Assembly (NCBI GenBank): GCA_017307755.1
Contig: JAFKGQ010000014.1
Span: 209,036-273,035, forward strand
Direction: 5' to 3'
DNA length: 64,000 nt
Origin: Chitinophagaceae bacterium
Lineage (GTDB): Bacteria; Bacteroidota; Bacteroidia; Chitinophagales; Chitinophagaceae
In this document: positions 16,678 to 25,394 of the stretch, one piece after another
How the letters are laid out: every line of letters starts with the position of its first letter
How positions within the stretch are numbered: position 1 is the stretch's first letter
Position numbers and translations under genes: made by a program
Notes under the pieces: generated by a model
Databases searched by the model: none
What the model saw: only the letters and a program-made list of their open reading frames with translations
Told to the model about the DNA's origin: nothing

Positions 16678-18861
16678 TTATAATTGTTTTATATAGGATA
16701 CTTTTAGAATGGCATTTTGTTCCCGGAGCGCCTCTCCCCTGAGACGGCTATTGCTATTTACTACCAGGTACACAAAGCTCAACGGCCGGTACTCCCACGA
16801 CAACCGCATATTGAGCGTCCCCATATTCTCATCCGTATTATATTGATAAAAAGAGCTTAACTGCAGCCGCGCATTCCACGCCAGCCGTATCTCCGGCGCC
16901 ACCAGGAAAGTATTATGCGCCCGCTCCCTCATCCCAAAAAAATGATTCGCCGTAAATCCGATGCCAAATGCAGTCTGAGGGATGGGCGTCAGCCGCAGCA
17001 CCGCATAATAACTGTTCAGCCGGATATCATAATACTTCCCCGTGCTGACCCGGGCCTCAAGACTATAGTGCGCCGCCTGGTTGGTCTTCCCATACGCCTC
17101 CCATCGCAAAAACCGGTACCTCCCGGGCGCTATATCGATGCCATCCACCGGGCTAAAGACCTGTCCCAAATACTGATACGCATACAGCAGGTTCACCCGG
17201 TACTCCCCTCCCGTCCTTGTCAGGACCCCCAATGGACTAAAGACTCCGCTGATCTCCTGCAGGGCCATCGTGGACGCCTGATGATAGATATCCGCAGTGA
17301 CTGTAGGGTTATAGAAAGACACCACGGCCGGCAAACCCTTGGGCGGCAGCAGGTACAGCTGCAGCGTAGGCTGATTGTGTATAAAATCCTCTCGCTCCAT
17401 AAACCCCGCCTTCGCCGAATACCCCTTCCCCGCAATAGCCGTCAACAACGTAGCAAATACTCTGGAGCTCGAATAATTGAATTCGGTCAGGGACGCCAGT
17501 CCGCTCAAACCCATTCCCTGACGAACATTGCCGGACACCATCTGCCGTACATAACACTCCTCGCTTATTTTTACAAATGCATCCACGGCCGCGACAGTAT
17601 TCCATTCACTGGTCTGTTTGACAGCCCCTTCGTTGTACCGCATCACGGTCATCGCCCCCACCTGCCACTTTCCCAACTCCCGTTTGTACCGCAGCACATT
17701 GAACCACGAAGGCCGGACCGTACTGTCTCCTTCCTGTCGTATAAACAATAATCCCGCCGACTGTTTGTCCGACTGATGGATCAATCGCAATCCTCCATCG
17801 ATGGTAAGGGGACGCCCATTCCCGCTCAATCCGATGCTGCGGGAAAAAAAAGGCTGCAGCATCCCGTCCTCTCCTACGGCAAATAGGTTGGCATTCTCCT
17901 TAAAGAACTGCCGCTTCTCCGGAAAGAACACGCTGCTACGGGTGAGGTTCACCACCTGGTTGTCTACATCCGCCTGGGAGAAATCCGTATTCATCGTAAC
18001 ATCCGCCACCGTATTGGTCTGGAGGGCCCATTTCAGCTCGCCTCCCAATGCCGGCCGCGTCGATGTTGTCTGTCCGTCACCCGCGCTCCTCTTCACCAAA
18101 GCATATGGCTGCAGACGAAGATTGATATCCGGGTGAGGGGGGTGGATATCCGTTAGCAGGCCTCCATAGATGATACGGGAAGGATCATACGCCATGGGCC
18201 AGGGAGACCATCCCGTGTACTCCCCCTTATTCCTGATATTACGGTCGAAATTGATGCTCCATACAGTAGAGTCCCGGGGATAACGGAGACTGGAAAAAGG
18301 AATGGCTATCTCCGCTGTCCAGGCGCTGTCTCCAATACGGGTCCGGGCATTCCATACCGCATCCCAGTTATAATCATAGGCGATCGCGTTGTAATACGCG
18401 ATATCCGTTTGGGTCCCATAAGGTGACACATAAAACCCCGGCATCGTCAGCCGGCTGTTCTGGAAAGGTTCGATAAATATGCTCAATAGCTCATTGTTTG
18501 AAAATCCAAAGTCCCTCCTCATACTCTGTACCTGCAGGCTCTTTTTTTGCCCGCTGTAATAACAGATGGCTCCAAAATAGATATTGACACTGTCATACAA
18601 CACCATGACCTTCGTGTCATAGGACGGCTTTTTAAGCTGGTCCGGATAGCACACCACAAATTGCGTGGCCGGCTTACAGCGGGCCCAGTCTTCTTCATCC
18701 AGTTTGCCGTCGATGATGATCCTCCCATAAGCCCGTTGCGCCTGTACCCTTGGTTTCTGCGCATACGGGAGAGGCGCAAAGACTTCCTGGGCCATGAGCC
18801 GGCCTATGCTGTAGAGGATAAATAAGATAAAGCAGATCAGTTTTAAAAGAAAGGAAAGCAT
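16678..18861 (-). CDS. DUF5916 outer-membrane protein with CBM9-like N-terminal domain
   Basis: This 727-residue exported protein has a signal peptide LLKLICFILFILYSIGRLMAQ after ATG 18861; longer readings need a start inside the divergent kinase gene. An N-terminal carbohydrate-binding family 9-like sandwich (IIIDGKLDEEDWARC..., ~residues 45-230) precedes a long DUF5916 region with the typical NTDFSQADVDNQVVNLTRSS and FFPEKRQFFKENANLF stretches, then alternating beta-strands like an outer-membrane barrel. The exact role of the family is unknown. It is divergent from a LytS-type kinase; the 161-bp gap holds two inverted 9-bp sites. The kinase/regulator pair may control it. Confidence 0.88.
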   Translation of the reverse strand: MLSFLLKLICFILFILYSIGRLMAQEVFAPLPYAQKPRVQAQRAYGRIIIDGKLDEEDWARCKPATQFVVCYPDQLKKPSYDTKVMVLYDSVNIYFGAICYYSGQKKSLQVQSMRRDFGFSNNELLSIFIEPFQNSRLTMPGFYVSPYGTQTDIAYYNAIAYDYNWDAVWNARTRIGDSAWTAEIAIPFSSLRYPRDSTVWSINFDRNIRNKGEYTGWSPWPMAYDPSRIIYGGLLTDIHPPHPDINLRLQPYALVKRSAGDGQTTSTRPALGGELKWALQTNTVADVTMNTDFSQADVDNQVVNLTRSSVFFPEKRQFFKENANLFAVGEDGMLQPFFSRSIGLSGNGRPLTIDGGLRLIHQSDKQSAGLLFIRQEGDSTVRPSWFNVLRYKRELGKWQVGAMTVMRYNEGAVKQTSEWNTVAAVDAFVKISEECYVRQMVSGNVRQGMGLSGLASLTEFNYSSSRVFATLLTAIAGKGYSAKAGFMEREDFIHNQPTLQLYLLPPKGLPAVVSFYNPTVTADIYHQASTMALQEISGVFSPLGVLTRTGGEYRVNLLYAYQYLGQVFSPVDGIDIAPGRYRFLRWEAYGKTNQAAHYSLEARVSTGKYYDIRLNSYYAVLRLTPIPQTAFGIGFTANHFFGMRERAHNTFLVAPEIRLAWNARLQLSSFYQYNTDENMGTLNMRLSWEYRPLSFVYLVVNSNSRLRGEALREQNAILKVSYIKQL

Positions 18862-18913
18862 ACAGCAGGATTGTCCTTCAAAAAAAATCAATAAAACAGC
18901 CTTCCCTTGATAT

Positions 18914-18980
18914 TTTCGACAGTCTCCCCTCATGCAGGACCACATCCATTTAACCCCTCCAAAAGCCTGTTCTGTCGAAA
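18914..18980. promoter_or_regulatory. Pair of inverted 9-bp sites in the divergent DUF5916/LytS gap
   Basis: TTTCGACAG (18914-18922) and CTGTCGAAA (18972-18980) are perfect reverse complements 49 bases apart within a 161-bp intergenic region. They may be two half-sites for one regulator, possibly the adjacent LytTR protein. Chance cannot be excluded. Confidence 0.35.
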
Positions 18981-19022
18981 TAATCGGATGCCTCATCGTA
19001 TTTTTAGCCATCTTTACTACAA

Positions 19023-20099
19023 ATGACAAGTTCGGGCAAACGTTTTCTTACCCATCTGGTATTCTGGGTACTATACCTTGCCTGGCAGCTATTGCAATAC
19101 AGCTGGGACAACAGGGATTATATCCACCTGGAATATTCGCCTGATATATGGGTTGACCTTGCTATGTCCATTGCATTGGTCTATGTCAACCTCTATATCC
19201 TCGTGCCGAAATTATTCTACCCGAAAAAATACCTGCTCTACGGCCTGGCCATCTTCGGCTGTTTGTTATGCGGGGGCATTTACAGCCGGTTCATGGGCTG
19301 GTACTATATACTGCCCTGGGCGAGAACACATGAACACGCCATGTACGTCGCCGAGCCAAAGAACTTCTTTATCCCTGTCCGCATTATCCGCAATGCCCTG
19401 GGATATATCCCGGTGGTAGGGATCACGCTCTTTCTACAGTTGATCCGGGATGCCTATGCAAAAGAGCGGCGCATGCGCGCCCTGGAAGAGGAAAAACACC
19501 AGGCGGAGATGGATCTGTTAAAAGCCCAGATCCACCCCCATTTCTTTTTTAATACTTTGAACAGCCTTTATGCCCTGACAATGATAAAATCCGACAAAGG
19601 CCCCGACGTGGTTCTCCAACTGTCGGAGCTGATGCATTATGTGCTGTATGAAGCCAATGCTCCACAGGTTTCCTTAGAGACGGAGATTACCCATCTCCGT
19701 AATTACATCGAGATAGAACAGCTGCGTTTTGGCGACCGGCTGGATCTTCAGTTCGATGTGCCTGCGGACCTCTCCGGCAGGATGATCACCCCTCTTCTCC
19801 TGCTGCCCTTTATCGAAAATGCATTCAAACACAGCCTGTCTCATGAGACGGAGAAGGCCTGGATACAGGTCGACATCCGCCTGCACCAGCAGGACATATG
19901 TATGAAGGTGGCAAACACCTGGCATGCCGCGGAACATAAGGACAAGCTCCCCGGCATTGGGCTGAAGAATGTCCGCAAAAGGCTGGAGCTGAGCTATCCC
20001 GGCAGACATGAGCTTGACGTCCGCCCGGACGGTAATATTTTTGAAGTATATCTAAAACTATCCCTGCATGCAAAAGATCCAATGCGCAATAGCCGATGA
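19023..20099 (+). CDS. LytS/YehU-type sensor histidine kinase
   Basis: This 358-residue membrane kinase has four hydrophobic helices in residues ~8-142, a short coiled linker (AKERRMRALEEEKHQAEMD), then the His_kinase domain. The phospho-acceptor His is ~173 (AQIHPHFFFNTLNSLYAL), and the ATPase parts are LLPFIENAFKHSL and GIGLKNVRKRLEL. It starts at ATG 19023. The 3' end overlaps the response regulator gene by 32 bp, so the two are coupled. It lacks a recognisable periplasmic ligand domain; the signal is unknown. Confidence 0.92.
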   Translation: MTSSGKRFLTHLVFWVLYLAWQLLQYSWDNRDYIHLEYSPDIWVDLAMSIALVYVNLYILVPKLFYPKKYLLYGLAIFGCLLCGGIYSRFMGWYYILPWARTHEHAMYVAEPKNFFIPVRIIRNALGYIPVVGITLFLQLIRDAYAKERRMRALEEEKHQAEMDLLKAQIHPHFFFNTLNSLYALTMIKSDKGPDVVLQLSELMHYVLYEANAPQVSLETEITHLRNYIEIEQLRFGDRLDLQFDVPADLSGRMITPLLLLPFIENAFKHSLSHETEKAWIQVDIRLHQQDICMKVANTWHAAEHKDKLPGIGLKNVRKRLELSYPGRHELDVRPDGNIFEVYLKLSLHAKDPMRNSR

Positions 20100-20772
20100 C
20101 GAACAGCTGTCCCGGGATATACTAAAGACCTATATTGAAAAGACGGCCCAGCTGCAGCTGAGCGCGGAATGTAAGAATGGCATCGAAGTGTTCGATGTAC
20201 TAAAAAGCCGGAAGGTCGATCTGCTTTTTCTTGACATACAAATGCCGATGCTGACAGGCATCGAATTATTAAAGACCATGCTTCATCCCCCCAAAGTGAT
20301 CCTGGTCACAGCCTATCGGGAATTTGCCCTGGAAGGCTATGAGCTCAACGTACTGGATTACCTGCTAAAGCCCGTGTCATTCATACGATTTCTAAAGGCT
20401 GTCGACAAATACCCCGAACCCGCACATGAAGCCGGCCTTATCAACCTGAACAACCCCACTCCTTTCATTGACGTCCGCAGCGAAAAAAAAACCATCCGCA
20501 TTTCCCTTCCGGACATTGTTTGCCTGGAAGGGATGAAGGATTATGTGCGTGTACAGACCACGACGGCGGCCATCATCACACACCAAACCCTGCAGTATTT
20601 TGAAGAGCTGCTCCCAAAAGATCAGTTTATACGGGTACACCGCTCCTACATTATTGCGCTAGGTAAGGTCGCGGCTTTTACCCCTTCCTGGGTGGAAGTA
20701 CAAGGCAAAGAGATCCCCATCGGCGCTTTCTATCAGCAACAGGTGATGATGCGGCTGGAAGGACGCACCTGA
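20068..20772 (+). CDS. LytTR-family response regulator
   Basis: This 234-residue protein has a receiver domain (acidic pocket near DDE at 10-12, phospho-acceptor Asp ~56 in LLFLDIQMP, Lys in DYLLKPVSF) and a C-terminal LytTR DNA-binding domain (~133-232, with IVCLEGMKDYVRVQT, QFIRVHRSYII and IPIGAFYQQ). It is the partner of the overlapping LytS-like kinase. LytTR proteins bind paired 9-10-bp sites; a candidate pair in inverted orientation lies upstream of the kinase gene. Confidence 0.93.
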   Translation: MQKIQCAIADDEQLSRDILKTYIEKTAQLQLSAECKNGIEVFDVLKSRKVDLLFLDIQMPMLTGIELLKTMLHPPKVILVTAYREFALEGYELNVLDYLLKPVSFIRFLKAVDKYPEPAHEAGLINLNNPTPFIDVRSEKKTIRISLPDIVCLEGMKDYVRVQTTTAAIITHQTLQYFEELLPKDQFIRVHRSYIIALGKVAAFTPSWVEVQGKEIPIGAFYQQQVMMRLEGRT

Positions 20773-20783
20773 ATAAATTATTC

Positions 20784-20791
20784 TACCTTTA
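20784..20791 (+). promoter_or_regulatory. -7-like box before the MocR gene
   Basis: TACCTTTA (one mismatch to TAnnTTTG) ends 6 bases before the ATG at 20798. The same TACCTTTAG string precedes the ECF sigma gene at 33872. No -33 element is evident. Confidence 0.3.
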
Positions 20792-20797
20792 GGCCCC

Positions 20798-22279
20798 ATG
20801 TTGCCTTTTCGGACACTTATCGTCATCAATCGCACAACGGTTACACCCGTATACCTGCAGATCGCAAATGGACTGATCAAACTCATCAGGGATGGGGTCA
20901 TCCAGCCGGGAGCCTCCCTGCCCGGCAGCCGGCAACTGGCAGCCTTACTGGATGTTCATCGCAAGACGGTAGAGTCGGCTTATGAAGAGCTCTCCGTCCA
21001 GGACTGGATAACTGTCATCCCAAGAAAAGGCGTACAGGTGTCTCAACGACTACCGGAGATCAACCCAAAGGATTTCAATGACAGTCATGCAGACAATAAA
21101 ACATACGGCAGCGATGCCTCTTTCCCTTTCTTTCATTTTAACCCCACCCCGCTACCCGTAAAAGGGGGAAAATTCCGGCCGGTGATCAATGATGGGTTCC
21201 CTGATCCCAGAATAGCCCCCATCGATCTGCTGTTGCGGGAATACCGGAGGCTATTCAATCAATCCTCTTACAGACGTTTTATCATGACGGGCGACCAGGC
21301 AGGCTCTGTCAACCTTCGCACCGCCATTACTCAATTCCTGTCGGAAACAAGGGGACTTAACCTCACCATCGACAATATCCTGATCACCCGCGGAGCCCAA
21401 ATGGCCATTTTTATGGCCGCCAGGATGATCATCCGGCCCGGATCGACGGTATTGGTAGGCAATCCCAATTATTTCATGGCTGATGCCATATTCCAGCAAT
21501 TTGGGGCAAGATTGGTGAGGGTGCCGATGGATGAGAACGGGATGGACATCGGGTTCATCGAAAACTTTTGCAATGATCAAATACCCGATCTGTTGTATAT
21601 CGTTCCTCATCACCATCACCCTACCACCGTTACGCTCAGCGCGGAAAGGAGGATGCGGCTGCTGCAATTGATAGAACATCACCCTTTCCCCGTCATAGAA
21701 GACGATTATGACTACGACTTTCACTATGCCGGCGGACCGATCCTGCCATTGGCAAGCGCCGGTCACAAGGGTAACGTCATTTATATCGGCTCGCTTACCA
21801 AATCGATAGCCCCGCCTATCCGTGTCGGCTATATGATCGCCCCGGCCAATTTCATCGGGCAGGCGGCCCAGTTAAGACGAATGATCGATGTTCGCGGCGA
21901 CAGCCTGCTGGAAGAAGCCCTCGCCTTCCTCTTCAGGGAAGGGGACATGCAACGGCATCTCAAACGCTCGGTAAAGCTATATCACCAGCGAAGGGATATC
22001 CTATGCCGCCTGTTGGAACAGGAGCTGGGAGATGTCGTCTCCTTTATCAAACCCCAGGGTGGGCTGGCGCTATGGACAAAGTTCCGCGAAGACTATCCCC
22101 TGCCCCTCATTTCCGCCCGGGCCGCCAACAATGGATTGATGATAAATGACGGACGTATGTATGACGTAGATGACCATCGTTTCAATGCCCTTCGCATCGG
22201 ATTTGCATCCATGAATGAAAAAGAATTGGAAGAAGCGGTCTTCCTTCTCAAACAAACCGTCCGGTCAATCAACGCATGA
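20798..22279 (+). CDS. MocR/PdxR-family regulator (GntR HTH plus aminotransferase-like domain)
   Basis: This 493-residue protein has an N-terminal GntR winged helix (TPVYLQIANGLIKLIRDGVI, GASLPGSRQLAALLDVHRKTV) and a C-terminal fold-type I PLP domain. The Schiff-base Lys is ~335 (GSLTKSIAPPIRVGY), with an acidic motif VIEDDYDYDFHY and a closing LRIGFASM. The usual MocR loop HQ.PTG reads HHHHPTT here, a divergence that may alter effector binding. Such regulators control vitamin B6, GABA or amino-acid pathways, but no target gene adjoins it. The 3' end overlaps the convergent T9SS gene by 11 bp. Confidence 0.9.
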   Translation: MLPFRTLIVINRTTVTPVYLQIANGLIKLIRDGVIQPGASLPGSRQLAALLDVHRKTVESAYEELSVQDWITVIPRKGVQVSQRLPEINPKDFNDSHADNKTYGSDASFPFFHFNPTPLPVKGGKFRPVINDGFPDPRIAPIDLLLREYRRLFNQSSYRRFIMTGDQAGSVNLRTAITQFLSETRGLNLTIDNILITRGAQMAIFMAARMIIRPGSTVLVGNPNYFMADAIFQQFGARLVRVPMDENGMDIGFIENFCNDQIPDLLYIVPHHHHPTTVTLSAERRMRLLQLIEHHPFPVIEDDYDYDFHYAGGPILPLASAGHKGNVIYIGSLTKSIAPPIRVGYMIAPANFIGQAAQLRRMIDVRGDSLLEEALAFLFREGDMQRHLKRSVKLYHQRRDILCRLLEQELGDVVSFIKPQGGLALWTKFREDYPLPLISARAANNGLMINDGRMYDVDDHRFNALRIGFASMNEKELEEAVFLLKQTVRSINA

Positions 22280-23297
22280 TCTCCACCATCACAGGGTCCA
22301 TACCTTCGACGCCCAGCCGGTAGACACCCTGTTCAAGCCCCGTTCCATTCCATTCAATGGAATTGCTGCCCCCTATGCAATGTACCCGCCGGCTTAAAAG
22401 CAGGTGTCCCAATGCATCATATAGACAAATGACCTTATCCTCTTCCTTTTCACACACCAACGTCACCCTGAACTGGCCCGACGTAGGATTGGGAGCAATC
22501 TGTACAGCCCGCAGACGATTCGCAGAAATACCTAACGTAACAAACTGACCTCCTCCTATATTCTTTTTAGCGACCCATCCCGCATTGGCATCGGCCTGAT
22601 CCTTACCCCACCCGATCCATCCGCCGGACATCGCGCCTCTCGCCAGGACCCCCAGCATCTCCTTGTTCTTACCCGACAGCTCGCCTTCAAAGTAAAACAT
22701 ACGCAAACTCACCGGCGCCGGTGCATTCCTCTCCGGGTCGATGATAAAATATCGCCCGATACCTGCATCCGTCTGTTGCTCATGTCCCCGGACGATCGTC
22801 GTCCATCCCAGGTTGGCGCTGCTGGTAAGTGACAGCCCGATATTCCCCGGGTTGACTTCGACAGGCGCATCGAGAAGAGCCGACACCTTGATCAGCCCGC
22901 CCGTAATACGGGACTCATTACGCTCGCCCATAATACTCCCGCTACGACCAAGGTCCAGCGTGTACCGGTTCAGCCGCAGGTTTCCACCCTGCATGACGAT
23001 ACTGTCGGCCACTGATACATGGTTATTCAGTTGTACATCTCCGCCAATGACAAGATCATAAAAAGAAATGGAATGACTCCCTCCGATAAAGGATGTATTT
23101 CCCGTAAACAGCCACCTGCTGCTGTCCGCCCTTACCTCTCCGTCATTGACCAGTCCCGCATCCTGTAACACCAGTTGAGGAGCGCCGCTGATGACAAGAT
23201 GAGCGCCCGGCGTAAGACGAAGACCCTGTGACTCTACTTGCATACAGACCACTGCCAATACAAGGCTACTCCAAATTTTATATATTGAATGGCTCAT
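22269..23297 (-). CDS. Secreted protein with T9SS type A sorting domain
   Basis: This 342-residue exported protein has a signal peptide ending near VESQG, then a beta-rich body of short repeating strands (VLQDAGLVNDGEVRADSS, FYDLVIGGDVQLNNHVSV) of the sort found in autotransporter-like surface proteins. The C-terminal type A sorting domain runs from IAPNPTSGQFRVTL to QGVYRLGV. It starts at ATG 23297, overlapping the stop of the upstream S74 gene by 4 bp (ATGA), so the two are translationally coupled and probably work together at the cell surface. The molecular role is unknown. Confidence 0.85.
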   Translation of the reverse strand: MSHSIYKIWSSLVLAVVCMQVESQGLRLTPGAHLVISGAPQLVLQDAGLVNDGEVRADSSRWLFTGNTSFIGGSHSISFYDLVIGGDVQLNNHVSVADSIVMQGGNLRLNRYTLDLGRSGSIMGERNESRITGGLIKVSALLDAPVEVNPGNIGLSLTSSANLGWTTIVRGHEQQTDAGIGRYFIIDPERNAPAPVSLRMFYFEGELSGKNKEMLGVLARGAMSGGWIGWGKDQADANAGWVAKKNIGGGQFVTLGISANRLRAVQIAPNPTSGQFRVTLVCEKEEDKVICLYDALGHLLLSRRVHCIGGSNSIEWNGTGLEQGVYRLGVEGMDPVMVEIMR

Positions 23298-25264
23298 TTT
23301 GAAAGATTTTTTTTCAATTCTTCAATTGTCTGTTCAAGCCGGTCGATCCGCCGGTCCTGGTCAGCTATTTTCTTATCCTGTGCTTCGATGGTCCGCTGCT
23401 GCTCCTGCACTGCCTTCACCAGCGGTACGACAAACGCATCATAGCTGAGACTATAATGATCCCGCTCCGTTTTTGGACGGATAATACCGCTGAAGTCATA
23501 ACCCGTCGCCTGGGCCGCCTTCTCTACCTCCTGGGCGATAAAACCGCTGCGACGGATACGGCTCGCTTCGTCATAGGCAGCGGCATGGATCACACCTTGC
23601 CCCATCCCCAGGTCAAAACGCAAGACATCAAACTGATAGGTCACGGGACGCAGTCTCAGGATAAAGTCAAGCCCCCGCACATCTTCCTGTACGTTGAATT
23701 TAAACCGTCCATCCGAAGGCGTGGTAAAAGGCACCTGTCCTTCTATCACCGTCACGGCGCTGTTCCCGATACGGACCTTGTTGGAGGCGTTTACGATGGC
23801 GCCATAACCAATAGCCGTTGCATTCGTAAGGTTTTGGTAAGCGACATTGGCCCCGGATCCAATCCCCGTATTTTCAATACCCGTGCTGTTAAAACCAAGG
23901 GCAGCCGCGCCAACCCCCGTATTATCCTGTCCGGTGGTATTGGTGCTCAGCGCAACGACACCACAAGCCGTATTATTGGAACCGGTGGTATTCGCATTCA
24001 TAGTGGATTCTCCAACCGCCACGTTTGAGTTGCCGGTAGTGTTAAAAAACATGGCATACACCCCTACCGCTGTATTATAAGGCGCTGTAGTAGTATAGTA
24101 CAGCGATTTATAGCCCAATGAAGTATTACCATAGCCGGTCGTGGTGGCAAACTGGGAGGCATACCCGACCGCTGTGTTCCAGTATCCGTATGTATTGGAG
24201 TACATGGCCTGGGTACCGACGGCAGTAAGCTCCGTCTCTCCGGGTGTGGAATACAATGCCTGATATCCAATAGCGACATCTCCACCGCCGCCTGTCATCT
24301 TGTTCAATGACTGTCCGCCGACAGCCGTATTTGCATAGCTGGAGGTACTCAGCTGTAATGCCCCCGCACCTACGGCCGTGTTAAATCCACCACCGGCGTT
24401 CGCATACAACGCATTTGATCCTACGGCAGTGTTCATCCTGCCCGTGTCATTGGTAAACAAAGAATAATATCCGACAGATGTATTATCCCCGCCGGTAGTA
24501 TTGGAATGCAAAGCCACATATCCGATTCCCGTATTATTATGCCCCGTGGTATTTCTATACAAGGGCTGATAACCTACGGCAGTCAGATTGCTTCCCGAAA
24601 TATTCGCATAGCCTGCCTGGTTCCCGATAGCCACATTATGTTCCCCGATGGTATTCGCGTACAATGCCTGGTACCCCATAGCATTATTTGCATACCCGCT
24701 CGTATTGGCCACCAGCGTGCTGTTACCGACAGCGGTATTCCAGGACCCCGTCTTGTTACCCGCCAGGGCATACGCCCCGACCCCCGTATTACGGGTAGCC
24801 GTATCCTTATGATTATCCGAAAAACCTGCTTTATATCCCCAAAAAGTTACGCCATGGGTCGAATCGATACGCCCGGAGAACTGATTATTCACCCGGACAT
24901 TCAGCGGCACGTCATTGGTCGTACCAAGAAAATTCACCGAGTCCGTCGCGTTATTATTTCCCAGCAACAGCCACGCATCCCCCGTCGACGCGAGACTCGT
25001 GGAAATAGCCTGCCACTCTTTCCCTGTATTGTACCAGAATTTGTTCGTTGTAGTATCATACACCAGCAAACCCTGCGTGTTGGGGATACGACTCCTCGCT
25101 TCCGTACTCATCCGGGGGATAAGAATACCTTTACTGACGGACTTGACATCCAGGATGGCATTCTTATTGGGTAAAGAAGCATCCGTGTTAATAGCGACGT
25201 TTTGCGCGTGCCCGGTTAGTATGAGCAATACCAACCCTGCAGAAAAAAGACAACGTTTTTTCAT
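23294..25264 (-). CDS. YadA-head-repeat surface fibre with S74 intramolecular chaperone
   Basis: This 656-residue exported protein has a signal peptide to ~GHAQ, a ~135-residue N-terminal region common in Bacteroidota 'tail fiber domain' proteins, and 19 tandem 17-residue repeats (consensus NTAVGY.AL..NTTG.., residues ~159-481) of the trimeric YadA-head type. An S74 endosialidase-chaperone domain (TPSDGRFKFN with the catalytic Ser ~517, then SGFIAQEVEKAA) and a terminal coiled coil (EQQRTIEAQDKKIADQDRR) follow. S74 domains trimerise the fibre and then cut themselves off. No phage structural genes lie nearby, so this looks like a cell-surface fibre. It is coupled to the downstream T9SS gene. 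Confidence 0.9.
   Translation of the reverse strand: MKKRCLFSAGLVLLILTGHAQNVAINTDASLPNKNAILDVKSVSKGILIPRMSTEARSRIPNTQGLLVYDTTTNKFWYNTGKEWQAISTSLASTGDAWLLLGNNNATDSVNFLGTTNDVPLNVRVNNQFSGRIDSTHGVTFWGYKAGFSDNHKDTATRNTGVGAYALAGNKTGSWNTAVGNSTLVANTSGYANNAMGYQALYANTIGEHNVAIGNQAGYANISGSNLTAVGYQPLYRNTTGHNNTGIGYVALHSNTTGGDNTSVGYYSLFTNDTGRMNTAVGSNALYANAGGGFNTAVGAGALQLSTSSYANTAVGGQSLNKMTGGGGDVAIGYQALYSTPGETELTAVGTQAMYSNTYGYWNTAVGYASQFATTTGYGNTSLGYKSLYYTTTAPYNTAVGVYAMFFNTTGNSNVAVGESTMNANTTGSNNTACGVVALSTNTTGQDNTGVGAAALGFNSTGIENTGIGSGANVAYQNLTNATAIGYGAIVNASNKVRIGNSAVTVIEGQVPFTTPSDGRFKFNVQEDVRGLDFILRLRPVTYQFDVLRFDLGMGQGVIHAAAYDEASRIRRSGFIAQEVEKAAQATGYDFSGIIRPKTERDHYSLSYDAFVVPLVKAVQEQQRTIEAQDKKIADQDRRIDRLEQTIEELKKNLSK
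23822..24790 (-). repeat. 19 x 51-bp coding repeat array (YadA-head type)
   Basis: Nineteen consecutive 17-residue units with N at position 1 and G at position 5 in nearly all copies lie inside the S74 fibre gene. A degenerate twentieth unit follows. Copies differ in DNA sequence, so recent expansion is not obvious. Confidence 0.85.
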
Positions 25265-25296
25265 GGCTTAGTGTTTAGGTTTGTTTACTGAATGCC

Positions 25297-25328
25297 ATAA
25301 GATACTCCGCGCACCTCGCCGTTGTCAA
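25297..25328 (-). promoter_or_regulatory. Probable promoter of the S74/T9SS operon
   Basis: On the minus strand TTG (25328-25326), 21 bases, then TATCTTAT (25304-25297) approximate the -33/-7 consensus. Transcription would start ~25 bases before the ATG at 25264. Confidence 0.4.
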
Positions 25329-25360
25329 GCGTGAAAACACCTTATTTGGTGTCTATTTGG

Positions 25361-25389
25361 AACTAAAAGAAAAGGCCCCTGTCGGGGCC
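25361..25389 (-). terminator. Intrinsic terminator of PUL A
   Basis: The stem GGCCCC (25374-25379)/GGGGCC (25384-25389) with a 4-base loop is followed on the minus strand by TTTTCTTTTAGTT. It lies 5 bp after the stop of the GH130 gene and separates PUL A from the S74 operon. Confidence 0.8.
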
Positions 25390-25394
25390 CCGTC

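Noticed and set aside
18862..19029. N-terminal extension of the DUF5916 protein to 19029
   Set aside because: It would overlap the divergent kinase gene, and the signal peptide begins at Met 18861.
19038..19045. AAACGTTT resembling the LacI palindrome
   Set aside because: It lies within codons of the kinase N terminus and matches only the 8-bp core; likely chance. The similar string near 52151 inside the NmrA-like gene is rejected for the same reason.
23822..24790. Regularly spaced repeats that could suggest a CRISPR array
   Set aside because: The period is 51 bp, the units diverge at DNA level and all are in frame as 17-residue YadA-head repeats.
24506..25174. 222-codon plus-strand frame antisense to the fibre gene
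   Set aside because: Its Ile/Arg-rich translation mirrors the repeat on the other strand; no independent coding evidence.
22269..25264. Prophage tail region
   Set aside because: S74 and head repeats occur in phage tailspikes, but there are no portal, capsid, terminase, lysis or integrase genes nearby, and the partner has a T9SS domain.
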